Source of the DNA: Nymphaea colorata
Taxonomy: Eukaryota > Streptophyta > Magnoliopsida > Nymphaeales > Nymphaeaceae
DNA: 64,000 nucleotides
Reading direction: 5' to 3'
Assembly: GCF_008831285.2 (NCBI RefSeq)
Contig: NC_037468.1
Coordinates: 118,501 to 182,500, forward strand
The notes beneath the pieces are model-generated. The model did no database searches, was not told where the DNA came from, and saw only the letters and a program-made list of their open reading frames with translations. Shown here piece after piece: positions 11,461 to 24,231 of this stretch; position 1 is the first letter of the stretch; each line of letters starts with the position of its first letter. Made by a program: the position numbers and the translations under genes.

Positions 11461-13375
11461 ATACAACAAATTGTATGCCATTCTTGCTTCCAATATGGAA
11501 AGGAAAGGTTGCAATTGTATGCCATTAGTGTTCACACAAATGGAAAGGAAAAGGTCAGGACTAATGAGAATGATTGAGGAATGATTATGGAAGGACAGGA
11601 CCCTTTTGAAAGGTCAGGACTCTGAAAGGTCAGGACTAATGAGAATGAGTGAGGAAAAGTCAGAACTCACCTTATCAAAAAGGTCAAGACTGTCTTTCAA
11701 AGTCAGGACTAACCTGACCAAAAAGATCAAGACTGTCTTGAAAGATCAGAACTTCTTCTTCTTAAAAGGACAGGACCCTTTTGAAAGGTCAGGACTCATG
11801 ACAATTGTATGCCATTAGTACTCACTTGACAAACAAATGCCATTAGTACTCACTTGACAACAAAATGCCATTAGTACTCACTTGACAACAAAATGCCATT
11901 AGTACTCACTTGACAAACAAATGCCATTTTCCATCAACAATGAGTACTCACCTTATCAAAAAGGTTAAGACTGTCTTTAAATAAGTACTAACCTTACCAA
12001 AAAGGTCAATACTGTCTTTAAAGATCAGGACTGATTTTCCTTAAAAGGTGAGGACTGTCTGGAAAGGTCAAGACTCATTTGTATGTCATCAGTACTCACC
12101 TTATCAAAAAGGTCAAGACTGTCTTTCAAAGTCAGGACTAACCTTACCAAAAAGATCAAGACTATCTGATCAGGACTGATTCTTCTGGTCAAGACTGTCT
12201 TTCACAGTCAGGACTGACCTTACCAAAAAGGTCAAGACTGTCTTGAAAGGTCAGGACTTTTGATGGAAGGACAGGACCAATTGCAATTGTATGCCATTAG
12301 TACTCACCTGACCAAAAATGGAAAGGTCAAGACTGTCTTGAAATCAGTACTGACCTTATCAAAAAGGTCAAGACTGTCTTTCACAGTCAGGACTAACCTT
12401 ACCAAAAAGATCAAGACTATCTGATCAGGACTGATTCTTCTGGTCAAGACTGTCTTTCAAGGTCAGGACTGACCTTACCAAAAAGGTCAAGACTGTCTTG
12501 AAAGGTCAGGACTGATTCTTCTGGTCAAGACTGTCTTGAAAGGTCAGGACTGATTATGGAAGGACAGGACCAATTGCAATTGTATGCCATTAGTACTCAC
12601 CTGACCATACAAGACTCATTTGTATGTCATCAGTACTCACCTTATCAAAAAGGTCAAGACTGTCTTTCAAAGTCAGGACTAACCTGACCAAAAAGATCAA
12701 GACTATCTGATCAGGACTGATTCTTCTGGTCAAGACTGTCTTTCACAGTCAGGACTGACCTTACCAAAAAGATCAAGACTGTCTTGAAAGGTCAGGACTT
12801 TTGATGGAAGGACAGGACCAATTGCAATTGTATGCCATTAGTACTCACCTGACCAAAAATGGAAAGGTCAAGACTGTCTTGAAAGGTCAGGACTCATTCT
12901 TCTTGAAAGGTCAGGACTCATTATGGAAGGACAGGACCAATTGCAATTCAATGCCATTAGTACTCACTTGACAACAAAATGCCATTAGTACTCACTTGAC
13001 AAACAAATGCCATTAGTACTCACTTGACAAACAAATGCCATTAGTACTCACTTGACAAACAAATGCCATTAGTACTCACTGTACAAACAAATGCCATTAG
13101 TACTCACTGTACAAACAAATGCCATTAGTGCTCACCATACCAACATGTCACCATACCAAAACAATGCCATTTCCCAATGGCAATTGTATGCCTTCCATAA
13201 TTGCAATGAGATGCCATTCATGCTGACCATACAACAAATTGTATGCCTTCAAGAATTGGAATTGTATGCCATTAGTGCTGACCATACCAAGAATCTCAAT
13301 CAGCACTCTTTTAAACTTGAAGGTCATGTCACGTCAGAACAAAGCCTTCTTTTTCATCTGAAATGAACTCATCAG
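11461..13375 (-). repeat. Array II, reverse half
   Basis: Reverse-orientation R1 and R2 sequence. 11936-12060 is an inverted match of 41890-42010, including a rare TTTAAATAAGTACTAACC variant. The right end changes into ATGCCATTCATGCTGACC, then R3. Confidence 0.94.
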
Positions 13376-13480
13376 AAAAGTGCCCACAAAGCACTCGCAA
13401 AGCATAGGGCTTTGCGAGTGCTTTGTGGGCTTTGCTCATGACGTACCCTAAAGCACTCGCTTCGCGGAACGAGCAAAGCC
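13376..13480. repeat. R3 border with perfect 22-bp hairpin
   Basis: 13382-13403 (GCCCACAAAGCACTCGCAAA plus GC) is perfectly complementary to 13409-13430 with a 5-nt loop. R3 motifs GAGCAAAGCC and CACTCGCTTCGCG follow. Right edge of array II. Confidence 0.88.
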
Positions 13481-13963
13481 TTTAGCAAACAAAGCGAGGC
13501 GCTATGGAAAGGCAGCCGAAGCGTTTGAGCATCTTGTGGAAAGTGGAGTGCCTTCCGCTTTGCGAGGCGCTATGGAATGGCAGCCGAAGCGTTTGTTTGA
13601 GGTGGAAAGTGGAGTGGAGTCATCTTTCGCGGTAAGCAAAAAGTGCGTTCCGCCGATTCGATCTTCTCGTAGCTCATAGGTAGGCGGCTAGATCCATCTG
13701 AGTTACTTCATACGCATCTCCTCCACCCCCAAAGAACGACCTTCCTTCCCTATTGGTCCTCCTTTTTCCCCTCCCTCTTTCCCTTCTTCCTCTTCGTCTA
13801 TCCGGGACAGGGCAGGCAGCCCACATACATGAAGAGAAGAAGAGAGGGGTTCCTTGTCTGTCGGTCGGGCCACAAGTGGAAGCAATCGATGCTTTGGTCA
13901 TTCCGTTGACTCCTTGCTGCCAGTCCGTGCTTGCTGTCATGCTGGCAAGCGGGGTTTTCGGCT

Positions 13964-13968
<5 letters not shown>
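13481..13968. other. Unique region upstream of array III, no recognised gene
   Basis: Contains a near-duplicated phrase (GCGAGGCGCTATGGAAAGGC near 13490 and GCGAGGCGCTATGGAATGGC near 13562). Beyond that I see only unassigned sequence leading to trnM. Confidence 0.5.
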
Positions 13969-14014
<46 letters not shown>

Positions 14015-14041
14015 ATACTCTAACCGCTGAGTCAAGTAGGT
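13969..14041 (-). tRNA. trnM-CAU: tRNA-Met (CAU), plastid type
   Basis: A 73-nt cloverleaf on the minus strand. Acceptor ACCTACT pairs with AGTAGGT, the anticodon loop TTCATAC gives CAU within a 5-bp stem (TCGCT/GGCGA), and the T arm contains GGTTCAAATCC. The sequence closely resembles the chloroplast elongator trnM-CAU, a plastid-derived tRNA commonly found in angiosperm mitochondria. No CCA is encoded. Confidence 0.95.
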
Positions 14042-14289
14042 CGAGTCAAGTCAAAGAAAAGAGACCAACGTTGCTCTAAGAGAAAGCCAACCAAAGCGCA
14101 ACCGGAGTTCTCGGCCTATGAATGACACTCGCAACGTCGAAATTGCTTAAGGGAAAAGCGAAGAATGACGTCAGGGAACTCGCAACTTTCAAAGGCGTCA
14201 GGGCTTTGCACAAAGCACTCGCAAAGCGTAGGGCTTTGCACAAAGCACTCGCAACTTTGAATGCTGAAAGAAGGGATCAAGGTTTGACG
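14042..14289 (+). repeat. R3 border repeats, left edge of array III
   Basis: Several R3 motifs: CACTCGCAACGTCGAAATTG, ACTCGCAACTTTCAAAGGCG, GGGCTTTGCACAAAGCACTC (twice). Ends with AGGTTTGACGGATTGATGG, which leads into R1/R2. Confidence 0.75.
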
Positions 14290-15250
14290 GATTGATGGAA
14301 AGGTCAGGACTAATGGCATTTGTTTGTACAGTGAGTACTAATGGCATTTGTTTGTCAAGTGAGTACTAATGGCATTTGTTTGTACAGTGAGTACTAATGG
14401 CATACAATTGCAATGAGTCTTCATCTTTCAAGAAGAATCAGTCCTGACCTTTCAAGACAGTCTTAACCTTTCCATTTTTGGTCAGGTGAGTACTAATGGC
14501 ATACAATTGCAATTGGTCCTGTCCTTCCATCAAAAGTCCTGACCTTTCAAGACAGTCTTGACCTTTTTGGTCAGGTTAGTCCTGACTGTGAAAGACAGTC
14601 TTGACCTTTTTGATAAGGTCAGTCCTGACTGTGAAATACAGTCTTGACCAGAAGAATCAGTCCTGATCTTTCAAGATAGTCTTGATCTTTTTGGTAAGGT
14701 CAGTCCTGACTTTGAAAGACAGTCTTGACCTTTTTGATAAGGTGAGTACTGATGACATACAAATGAGTCTTGTATGGTCAGGTGAGTCCTGACCTGTTTG
14801 GTATGGTGAGTACTGATGACATACAAATGAGTCTTGACCGACTCACCTGTTTTGGTATGGTGAGTACTCATGTTGGTATGGTGAGCACTAATGGCATTTG
14901 TTTGTCAAGTGAGTACTAATGGCATTTGTTTGTCAAGTGAGTACTAATGGCATACAATTGTCATGAGTCCTGACCTTTCAAAAGGGTCCTGTCCTTTTAA
15001 GAAGAAGAAGTTCTGATCTTTCAAGACAGTCTTGATCTTTTTGGTAAGGTTAGTCCTGACTTTGAAAGACAGTCTTGACCTTTTTGATAAGGTGAGTTCT
15101 GACTTTTCCTCAATCATTCTCATTAGTCCTGACCTTTCAGAGTCCTGACCTTTCAAGAGAGTCCTTCCATAATTGTGCAATTCTTGAAGGCATACAATTG
15201 CCATTAGTGCTCCCAATGGCAATTGTATGCCATTAGTGTTTCCACAAATC
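14290..15250 (+). repeat. Array III
   Basis: Forward-orientation R1 and R2. Much of it parallels 42650-43080, 51590-52060 and 59150-59580. The right part holds the recurrent 70-codon segment on the minus strand (14944-15160). Confidence 0.94.
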
Positions 15251-15470
15251 ATAAGCACACTCGCTTCGCTTTGGCTTTCCAATGTCACGAGCAAAGCAAA
15301 TCAGATTGACACTCGCAACTTTGAATGACATGTACGCTGACCTTGACTTTGAAATTGGCTCGTGACGTGACATGACGTGACGTTGGCTCGCGAGTAGACT
15401 AGACTGCGAGCGTAGAGTGTAGACTCTGCCTCAAAGAGCAAAGCGAAGCGAGATTTGATGCGAGCAAACT
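15251..15470 (+). repeat. R3 border repeats, right edge of array III
   Basis: AAGCACACTCGCTTCGCTTT, GACACTCGCAACTTTGAATG and GACGTGACATGACGTGACGT, followed by GAGCAAAGCGAAGCGAGATT, which recurs at 49888-49920. Confidence 0.75.
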
Positions 15471-16523
15471 CCTGTTACGTCTGTACGAAAGCCTCAAACT
15501 ACTAACTATTAACCATAGAAGTGTGACACCTTTCGTAATGGAATGGAAAGCCTACAAACACCATAGTCAAGTGAAACCTTTCTTTCCGCCTCCCGTTTTT
15601 TATGTTCTTTTATGACGTTTTCTTAGTTTCTATCTGTGACGCCGGCTGTCGATGGGAAGGCCTACGACGAGGATCTTCCAGAGTGGACTACGCGAGCTTC
15701 TTTCTGCGAGCTTCTGCTACGCGAGCCTACAACTCTTGCTACGACGCCTACTGCGTGCTATGCAAGCTGTAACTGTGAGCAGGATACAACGTCCATACGT
15801 CAGGTACATGTGCTATGTCGAAAGCTACATAAACAAAACTACAACACCAGTCAGCTACGTCAACACTTGGAGTTGCGTTCTTCATCGGCCGGCATAGATT
15901 CATAGATGAAGCGAGACGTCATCCGATGGAGCCATGAGCAAGCCTTTATCCGAAAATGTACCTGTCACTCACTATTTCGATTTTTGCTTTTGCTTGCCTT
16001 TCTCCTATGTATGATAAAGTCAGACCAACGTCGACTAGCAGGGTGCTTATACTTGCTTACTTTTCTTTCTCCCCCCACGTTGCTTGCTGAGATTGGACTC
16101 GTTTCTATCTATCGCACTATAAACAATCCTCCGTTTTTAGTGCTTAATCGCCCCGTGTCCTTCTTCTTAGTTCATTAAGTGAAGTGAGTCCTTCTTACTC
16201 GGTGGGGCGGGCACCTGTTCCTATGTTTGTTTACTCTACCTACTCGTGCTTTCTGTCTTTTGAGGCTGCTGCTTGAATTGCGTGCATCTCCCTGCTAGGC
16301 TTGCGTAGCAGTAGGACGACTCGTGTAGAAGAATTTGCATCACTCGCAGTTCAAGCTTGCTCCGCACAGACTACACATGTGGAGGCTCGCTCCGCGTAGG
16401 CTGCACTCGTAGTTCCGAAAGGGTAGGCGTCACTCGCAGGAAGGCTACACTCGCTATAGGCTGGCTACACTCGCTGCTAGGCTTTGTGCTTGGTCAAAAA
16501 AGCAGCGAGCCCTTGAATCAAAT
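15471..16523. other. Unique region with CTACACTCGC-type short repeats, no recognised gene
   Basis: 15640-15850 is rich in CTACGCGAGC/CTACGACG-like words. 16280-16500 carries GCTCGCTCCGCGTAGGCTGC, GGCTACACTCGCT and similar short repeats. It shares an inverted match with 50215-50470. Open frames here (up to 90 codons) overlap these words and are not recognised. Confidence 0.55.
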
Positions 16524-16595
16524 CTCCCCAAGTAGGATTTGAACCTACGACCAGTCAGTTAACAGCCGACCGCTCTACCACTGAGCTACTGAGGA
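16524..16595 (-). tRNA. trnN-GUU: tRNA-Asn (GUU), plastid type
   Basis: A 72-nt cloverleaf. Acceptor TCCTCAG pairs with TTGGGGA using G-U wobbles, the loop CTGTTAA carries GUU, and the T arm contains GGTTCAAATCC. It matches chloroplast trnN-GUU except for a few changes. Two of these lie in the anticodon stem (GTCGG/CTGAC) and keep it paired, which suggests the gene is still functional after transfer. Confidence 0.95.
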
Positions 16596-18080
16596 AGAAC
16601 TCCTCTATCTCATATACGTATTAACGAGTCGAGTCTCTTATCTACGTATTAACCACTTTTTTCAGGAACCGAGAGAAAAGAAAGAAGAGTAACGGGAGAG
16701 AGCAGAGCGGGGAGAGTCTCTCTTTATAGACGTATCAACTTGACTTCCAGCACGCTCCGGGGAAGAAGAATGGCGAAGAAGAGGTGGGGAAAGACATTAG
16801 ATCTACTGACTCGAGTCTATCAACCCAACTCCAAGCGAGGGTCGTAGTTTTCTTCTCATTCTGACCCTACAAGACTAGCGGAAAGAGGAAGGAAAGCCAC
16901 CCACTGCACCAAACCATCAAAGAGAGAAATTCTCTGAGGATCGACGATTGGAGTTCGGTGAGGCCGGCATGAAACTAGCAACTCTAAAGAAAGCAGCCTG
17001 AGACATACGGTTACTAGGCAACTTCTTCTTTCCCCGTCTCTCGCTCACTCCCATATTAACGTGCAAGCAACTTGGAACCATCATTACCCTCGTTGACTAT
17101 TTCACCCCCTTCCTTCCCCTTTCTCGCTTTTGAAAGAGTTCTTCTTACTCCAATGATGAAATGAAGACTGACTTGATTAGGAAACGCAGGATCCAGAGCT
17201 ACTAGCCAGAAGCCTCTTTCCTTCTACGCCTACAGCTAGTTGTGCATACGTATATAATGGACTCGAGCCCCTCCCACCCCACCTTTTTTATCGATCGATA
17301 TCAAACCCTACCTCTTTCCCATCTAGTGGTCGTCGGATTTGCCCACCATAGGTGAAGAAAGAAATGCCTCTTGCTCGTGTCTATCGCACCAGCGAACCCA
17401 ATTCATTCTACACGGTCCAGTCCGAATGAACTTCACGGAAGCAGGAATTCCTGGACCACGAGAAAGCACCGACTATAGAGCATGCAGCAGGTGGCTGACC
17501 TTGTCACATTTCTTTATCAATTCAACATTCAACCAACAAGGTAGCTGACCCAATCGCACAATGGAATTTCTGTGGTCTTGCCCCAACGAGTGGCGGCGGA
17601 GGAAGCAGAAGCATGAAAAGGATGTGGATATGGATTCCGCACTTCCAAGTCGAGATCAATCTATTCATCTATCTACTTTTCTTCTTCCGGCCGATGAAGA
17701 AGGAGCTAGGATAGAGATGTGCCCAGCACGAACAGCTCCCCCAAAAAAGAAGTTCTACCCATTTTTGGGAGTCGGAGGGCCTGAAAGACACCTTCATTTG
17801 TCGATTGATCGTTACCAATAGCAACAGGAACGAAGCCCTGGGGAATGATCGATGCGCCATTTCGAAACCTTGGAACAAGATCGTTTCGCTTCGCAAAGCT
17901 AGGGCTTTCATCGAGCTGGCCCGGCGAACTTTGAGCGTCTTATGCCCTGGCGCAGGGCAGGGCGCCTTGTGCGTGTGCTTCAGAAGTCGTTCGTTCGTTG
18001 GCGCGTAGCCAAAATCTCTAGCCTCATTGAGGCAGAAGTAGGTAGGGGCCTTTTCTTGCTAATTGAAAAAAGGGCTAGGC
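16596..18080. other. Unique region, no recognised gene
   Basis: Nothing matching a mitochondrial gene, plastid gene or known element was seen. TACGTATTAAC-type words repeat near 16615-16650. Frames at 17339-17548 and 17561-17821 are short and unrecognised. Confidence 0.5.
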
Positions 18081-18640
18081 CAACGTCAATTGATGAGCAA
18101 AGCCCACAAAGCACTCGCAAAGTCACGTCACGTCACGAGCAAAGCGTAGGGCTTTGCTCATTTTCATCAAAGTCATGCCATTCAATTCAAAGTTGCGAGT
18201 ACTTTGTTCAAGATTTCGCTTTGCGAGTGCTTTCTTAAGGGACACTTTGAATGGCATTAGTGCCTACCTTTGAGTCCAATTCAAGCACTCCTTTCAATCT
18301 TCTCTTGAAGGTCATGTCACGTCCTTATTCAGGTCAGAACAAAGCCTTCTTTTTCATAATGAGTGCCATTAGTGCTTTTGATAAGAAAGCACACTCTTTG
18401 GCTTCCCTATAGTCCGTCATGTCATGTCATTTTGATAAGTCCTACGGTTCACTTTGCTCGTGACATGACGCCTTTCAAGGTCAGCATTGAAATTCGCCTA
18501 TTGGCACAAAATTCAGGGACAAAGGTCAAGCGAAGCAACGTCATGTCCTTTTGATAAGCCCACAAAGCACTCGCAAAGCGTAGGGCTTTGCTCGTGACGT
18601 GACTTTGCGAGTGCTTTGTGGGCTTTGCTCATCAATTGAG
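18081..18640. repeat. R3 cluster with 23-bp inverted repeat
   Basis: Multiple R3 motifs in both orientations with GTCACGTCACGTCACGAGC. 18556-18578 pairs perfectly with 18603-18625 across a 24-nt spacer. This R3 cluster does not border an R1/R2 array but directly precedes the LINE relic. Parts of it (18240-18430) are the reverse complement of 27190-27375. Confidence 0.8.
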
Positions 18641-18649
18641 GGTGGATTG

Positions 18650-19200
18650 GTAAGGAATGGGTCAAGGGCTGTCCCTCCAACTTGAAAAAGGAAGCTATCT
18701 ACTGAACAAAGAACGGCGCTGGGGGACGGAGGAGATTAATGATGCTGTTCAGTCTATCAATGCTGACAAGGCCCCTGGGCCTGATGGATTCAATGGGCCC
18801 CACTGCTGGCATATCATATGTCAGGTATAGGACCTGATGTCACTAAGGCTGCTTTGAATTTCTTCCAGACTGGAAAAGTCCATCAGCAGGTGAATGGATC
18901 TTTCATCCGTCGTCTACCCTGCGTGTGATAACCCATCCAACTTGCAGGACTATAGGCCAATTTCCTTATCTCACTTTCTTGACAAGATTCTTTCCAATCA
19001 AAAGTCATGGCCATCAGACTGAGCAAGGCGATTCATTCTCTGGTCAGCCCCAACCAAACTGCATGAAACAAGGGCAGGAACTTCGCTCATGAGCTCGTGC
19101 GAAAAGAGAGAAGGGGACCATGCAAAAGTGGACGAAATATGACACGGTTTTTGGGGAGTCTTTTCTTGACTGCCTACAGGTCTACTCTACATTGAATTGA
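18650..19200 (+). pseudogene. LINE (L1-type) reverse transcriptase relic
   Basis: Successive plus-strand frames read as a plant L1-type non-LTR retrotransposon RT. EEINDAVQSINADKAPGPDG is the family KAPGPDG motif. GPDVTKAALNFFQTGKVHQQVN follows in a shifted frame, then NPSNLQDYRPISL (family DYRPISL), then MAIRLSKAIHSLVSPNQTA, then KGRNFAHELVR and YDTVFGESFLDCLQV. At least three frameshifts and several stops interrupt it. The catalytic YADD region, endonuclease and poly-A tail are absent. It marks DNA transfer from the nucleus, and is the only recognisable remnant on the plus strand apart from the atp6 fragments. Confidence 0.88.
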
Positions 19201-22200
19201 CCCATTTGCTTGCGAAGACGAAAAAGCCTGATGCATGGATTCTGACTGAATACGTGCTTGCTGCAATAAGCCGCCTCTCCGCTACGTTTTTTTCCTCCAT
19301 GCTACTTTGTTCGCGAGTACCTTTGTTGCCGCTACGAGTCAGACGCACAAGTTCGTACCTCGTGAGAAAGCGGTCTTTTTCTTCCATCCCACGGCAATCT
19401 TTTTGCTATAATGACAAGGCTCAAACGGAATGAATAGATGAGCAGAGCGCTTCACGTTCCTTTGCCTCTCCCTGCTCCGTCTGAGTTCACTCCGGATGGA
19501 AGGAAGGGATGTAGTTCTTGATTGGCTACCCTTCACTGATCTACTCCTACGGGTGGCTCAGGTTCTTCGATATCTCCCCCTGACGGGGTCCTGTCTTCTT
19601 TTCACCGTCAACAGGAAAAAGCGAAGTCATCAATCAGTCTGGGTCATCTTTCCGCACTCGACTTCGAACGAACAGATGGGGGATAGGTCGTTGGTGGGGA
19701 ACCGAGCACGAAAGGGATGAAAAGGTCGAATGCTTGAATCAATCTTCGGATTCGGGGCACCCAACCTTTCTTCCTTAGGCGAGCGGATAATCAATCGACC
19801 GTGCACCCATTCCTGAGTCTATTCAAACTTTGTCTTTCTATCCTCAAGCACTCGCTTCGCGGCGAGCGCTTTGCTCGTTGGCCCCTCGTATATTTGTCCT
19901 ATCCAAAAAAGCCCACTCTCCCCCTTGAACCTCTCCCGGCACTAACGAAAGCACTCAGACGGGGTACGAAGTCTTTCTTTTCCGTCGGTGCTCCATGTGA
20001 AGGGGGGTGCACCCCAAGACGTCGTGCCATAAATGGCCCCATTCCCTTCAACGAGTTCAGCGATAGCACTCCTTGGAGTGGGCACCTTCTTAACTTCGCA
20101 CGGGCCTAGACCTTTTTCATGGGAAAACCTGACGCAACGGCCAAGCTCCGCTTCCAGTCCGTGTCTTTTTCAGCAAAGCGGATTCTCCCTGCAAAGCACC
20201 TGACGCATGGGTACTTCGTACCCCGTCTTTTTGCCGCACCCAAACAAAAAACGGAATCAAAAACGTGACTTTTCTAGGCCAACAGAGTCGCTGAACTAGT
20301 CATTTTGTCCTCTGACAAGAAAGGCTTTGATGACGATTGCCAGTCCTGGAGGTTGATTAACGAACTTCGGAACGTCGACTCCACAGGGTTCCACTATCGA
20401 GGCAGAAGTACATAGGGCTGTCGCTCATCACTATCGAACAAGAAAATTGCAATCCAATGCCAATTTGTCGACAAAGGGAATAGCGGGTTTAGGCCACTGT
20501 TCTTCGAACGCTCATAATCAGAAAGCAGAACGGCGGGGTTGGTACGCCGAATCATGAATGCGAGGAGAAGGAGTGCGGAAGTAGGCTCACATGTTCCGTC
20601 ATTCTAAAGTGTCTTTCTTGGGGGAGGCAGACTGATGGTGATTGGTAGGCGATGACCAAGCCCTTGACGTTGGTTTACAACGAGAATCTAATCGGATGCC
20701 AGCGTTGTAGAAGAAAAACAATGAAATGTCAATCTACAATAACAGAGCCACAGCTAGCGGCAAGGATCAGCGAATAGTATAGTCACATCTGCCCTTCCTC
20801 TAATCAAAAAGAAAGCTCTTTCGTGCTGTCACTTCTGACATAATGGTCGAAATGAAAGAACCAATTATGTCAATGTCAACGACCTTTAGAAAAGCTCCGG
20901 GAAGCTCCGGGTTCAGAAACGAATCAAAAGGCTAGTTACGTCAATCTACTCCTATAGCGGAAAGCCCGGAAGAGAGACAGGCAAAGGGACGTGATTGTGC
21001 GAACTTCCTAGCAAGTTGAGGCTGCCCTAAACCGAACCAAACCAACCTCAGAACTGTCTAGTCAACACGTACCAGCCAATAGGAAGACTCCAAGTGAAGA
21101 CGAACCCGATCGATTAGTGGGACAAACCTAGGGAGACGGGGCTGGGAAAGATCTCAGTTCCTCGTCCTTTATCCTTTCAGATTCAAGGTGCAAATCCAAA
21201 AACCAAAAGAAGTCGACAGTCAAAAACGTCCTTTCGAAACGAGTTCGAGTGAAGCGAGAATCAGACCTGGAGCCCAGGATCAAACAGCGCATTCAACCAA
21301 AAGAGAAGAAAGACGGTGGTTGACGAAGGAGAGCGGGAAGCACTCTTTCTACCTGCATACGACGTAGGCCCGTCCAGACCAACGAAGGAAGCTGTGGAAT
21401 TGGAAAAACAACGCGGAGCGCCCAGTCCGAAGGAGAGAACCGCTATCTACCTATAGCCGTACGAGACAACTTGACTGTTTTTTTGAAACGCCAAAAAGGA
21501 TCAAGGCCCAAGCCAGTCCCCCAACGCACAAGAGCTTCGAAGGATGGGATTTGATCAACAGGGAGGACCAACTCACTAGTAGATTCGCCCAACACTGTGT
21601 GTATTCTCAGCGCTTCACGAAAGTGGCGTCAGCCATTGGTGGCGGGATGGATTATGAGACAAGTCGAAGAATGTTTCCAGTATCGAATAGAGCGAGCTCA
21701 AGTACACGAGCGAGGCAAAGGAACGTGAATTGGAACAGTTCCCTGCTACCTGAGAGCTACAACCTTTTGCCTGAGCTACTGTTCCCTAAAGCTCTTTCCT
21801 GAGCTGGTACAGCAATGACATTGGAGCTCCTGCTTCTTGCTCCTTCGACCGGAGGAAAGCAACCAGCCCGAGTCAGTGCTTCTTTCAGGTTGCCTAACAG
21901 TCTGAGGCCTCTCGTCTTTCCTCAACAAAAAAGAAGAAAGAACTCGAAGCAACCAACTCAAAACAAAACATGCATCCTTGCCTGATCGGTCGGGCCACAA
22001 GTTGACCTCCCTTGCTTCCATTCCATTCGAGCTACAAGTCAAAGACCATCAACCGGTTTCAGACAATTACTCGAACAGTTGAAACACATGATGCTGCATT
22101 TGCTCCATCGATCGGGCTTGCTCCTCCATGGGAGCAATCCCTCACTTCCAAAGTAGGAGAGCAGCAAAAAACCATTCTCTTTCGACAGGAGAAAGAAAAA

Positions 22201-23690
22201 AGCTAGAACCGAAATGTTCCTTCCGTATGACGTATTCAGACGCCACTCCAACTCCGAGGGCCCTTCCTACCTTTCCTCGAAATGGAATCATCTTATCAAG
22301 GGAGTCCACCTGCTTCGGAAGTCTTCTCCAGCTCCTCTTCCCTCAGAGCACCACTGCCCAGGTACATATATTCCGTTTCGGACGGTAGGATCGACGGTCG
22401 CATTCGTTCAATCCGGCAAAGCCGGCCTGGCCTATGCCGGCGTATTGCCCATATGCCTCAGAAAGGCCTCTATCCGGCTAGAAGCTTTTAAAGGACGAGG
22501 GAGGAATGTGGGCGAAGCGTGACAGCAAGGATCACGTCGCCTAACAGGTCGGCCCAGTCCACGTTTCCACCATGGAAGACACAGATTAGTTCGTCAGGAA
22601 AAAAAGACAAAAAATCTTTCATGATGGGTTCGGGCGTCCATCTTTCTTCGCACAAGTCACATAGGGGGAAGGTTGATGAGGGAGTCCCGGCGCGTCAGTT
22701 GCTTTGACAGTAGTCGGAATTTCTTGAAAAAAGGCGGAACAAGACACACATTGGTTTTCCGCAAGGAAGCCCCATGTCGCCTGTCCTGATGAACAACAAT
22801 TGACACCAATTCGATTGAGAAGTAGGTGACCACCTTCGTTCGTTATCATTAGAATTGATAGGAAAATGATTGCTCTCCTGCCTACACATGAAAAAGCCGT
22901 CACTCGGGGTGGAACGTTTCGGGCACTCGGGATCGATGGTTCCATCGATGCGGAAGGGAATCCTCATTTCAAGGCACCCAAACAAAAGACGGACGGAAAC
23001 ACAGAAATGGCTTCTTCGTCGTTTCTGGTTACCAATCGGACACAAGGGCCCAGGACAGCACTGGGGAAGGAGCAATTGCATCCGATCCGAACCGAGTCTC
23101 GCTATCCTTTCCACCCGGCAAGCAGGAAAAGAAGGTTCCCAATCAAGGGTTCCCCTGTCCTGCCTTAGACTCTTGCTTCTTCTTTCGCCTTCTTGCCTTC
23201 TGTCTTCTCTAGCCTGACTACGACCCCTGTACCGGCGCTCTATCTTCTTCCTCTGTCTTGCTTTTGTTTCCTGTTGCCTGAACGCGGGAACCTAGATTTC
23301 CGGAGCGGGAGCAGAAGCGGATACTGTTGTCTACTCTTGCCTTCTTGCTACTTCTGCTTTCGGAACTGAACCTGCTCCTGAACCTACGGAGAGAAAGAGC
23401 TATTTTCAAACAAACTCCTCCAATGAAGAAAGGTAGATGGAAAGCCCCGGATAGTCAACGGCTAAGTACGGGATAAGGAGCCTAAAGGCGTCGCCGCCCC
23501 CTAGACCTCATATCAAGGTACAGACTCAACAACTCTTGCTGACCGAAAGAAAAGACCGAACGGACAGAGATCTTGATTGCAGGAGCGAGAGCCCCAGGAA
23601 GGCAGACGTCGAGGCACAAGCACGAGCTACAAGAAAGACGGACTGGACTTGTTGCCTAGCCGTCAAAGGCCTCAGAGCCAACGTCAATTG
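19201..23690. other. Long unique island, no recognised gene
   Basis: About 4.5 kb with no recognisable gene, tRNA or intron motif. Open frames reach about 140 codons (22695-23114, minus) and overlap others on both strands. A lone R3 piece (CACTCGCTTCGCGG) occurs near 19850. The phrase TCGGTCGGGCCACAAGT occurs both near 13862 and 21988. Confidence 0.5.
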
Positions 23691-23829
23691 ATGAGCAAAG
23701 CCCACAAAGCACTCGCAACTTTGAATGCACCGAACGAGTGAAGCGAAAGCGAAGCGAGTGCGCCAACACAAAGCACTCGCAACTTCAAATTGCTGAATTC
23801 AGACAAAGATATTCACTCTTTTGTCAGGG
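23691..23829 (+). repeat. R3 border repeats, left edge of array IV
   Basis: GAGCAAAGCCCACAAAGCAC, CACTCGCAACTTTGAATGC and CACTCGCAACTTCAAATTGC. Confidence 0.8.
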
Positions 23830-24231
23830 TCAGCATGAATTGTTGATGGAAAATGGCATTTGTTTGTCAAGTGAGTACTAATGGCATTTTGTTGTCAAGT
23901 GAGTACTAATGGCATACAATTGTCATGAGTCCTGACCTTTCAAAAGGGTCCTGTCCTTCCATAATGAATCCTGACTTTTCCTAAAGAATTGCAATTTCTC
24001 CTGTCTTTTCCAGGCATACAATGACAACCTTTCCTTTCTGGTCAGGGTCAGTACTTTTCATTCTTTGTCTGACATGATGAACATTCAAAAGAATTGAATT
24101 GTTTAATTTAATTAAGGTCAGGTTTAAGCTGATTAAGGTAAGGTCAGATAAGGTCAGAGCAAATTAAGGTCAGATAAGTCAGATAAGGCCAGAGCAAAGT
24201 CAGCAGAGCAAAGCCCTCTTGTGAATTATTC
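23830..24231 (+). repeat. Array IV, left forward part and AT-rich bridge
   Basis: A short R1/R2 stretch, then GCATACAATGACAACCTTTC (recurs at 53029), then an AT-rich bridge of GGTCAGATAAGGTCAGAGC words (24100-24200). Confidence 0.8.
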
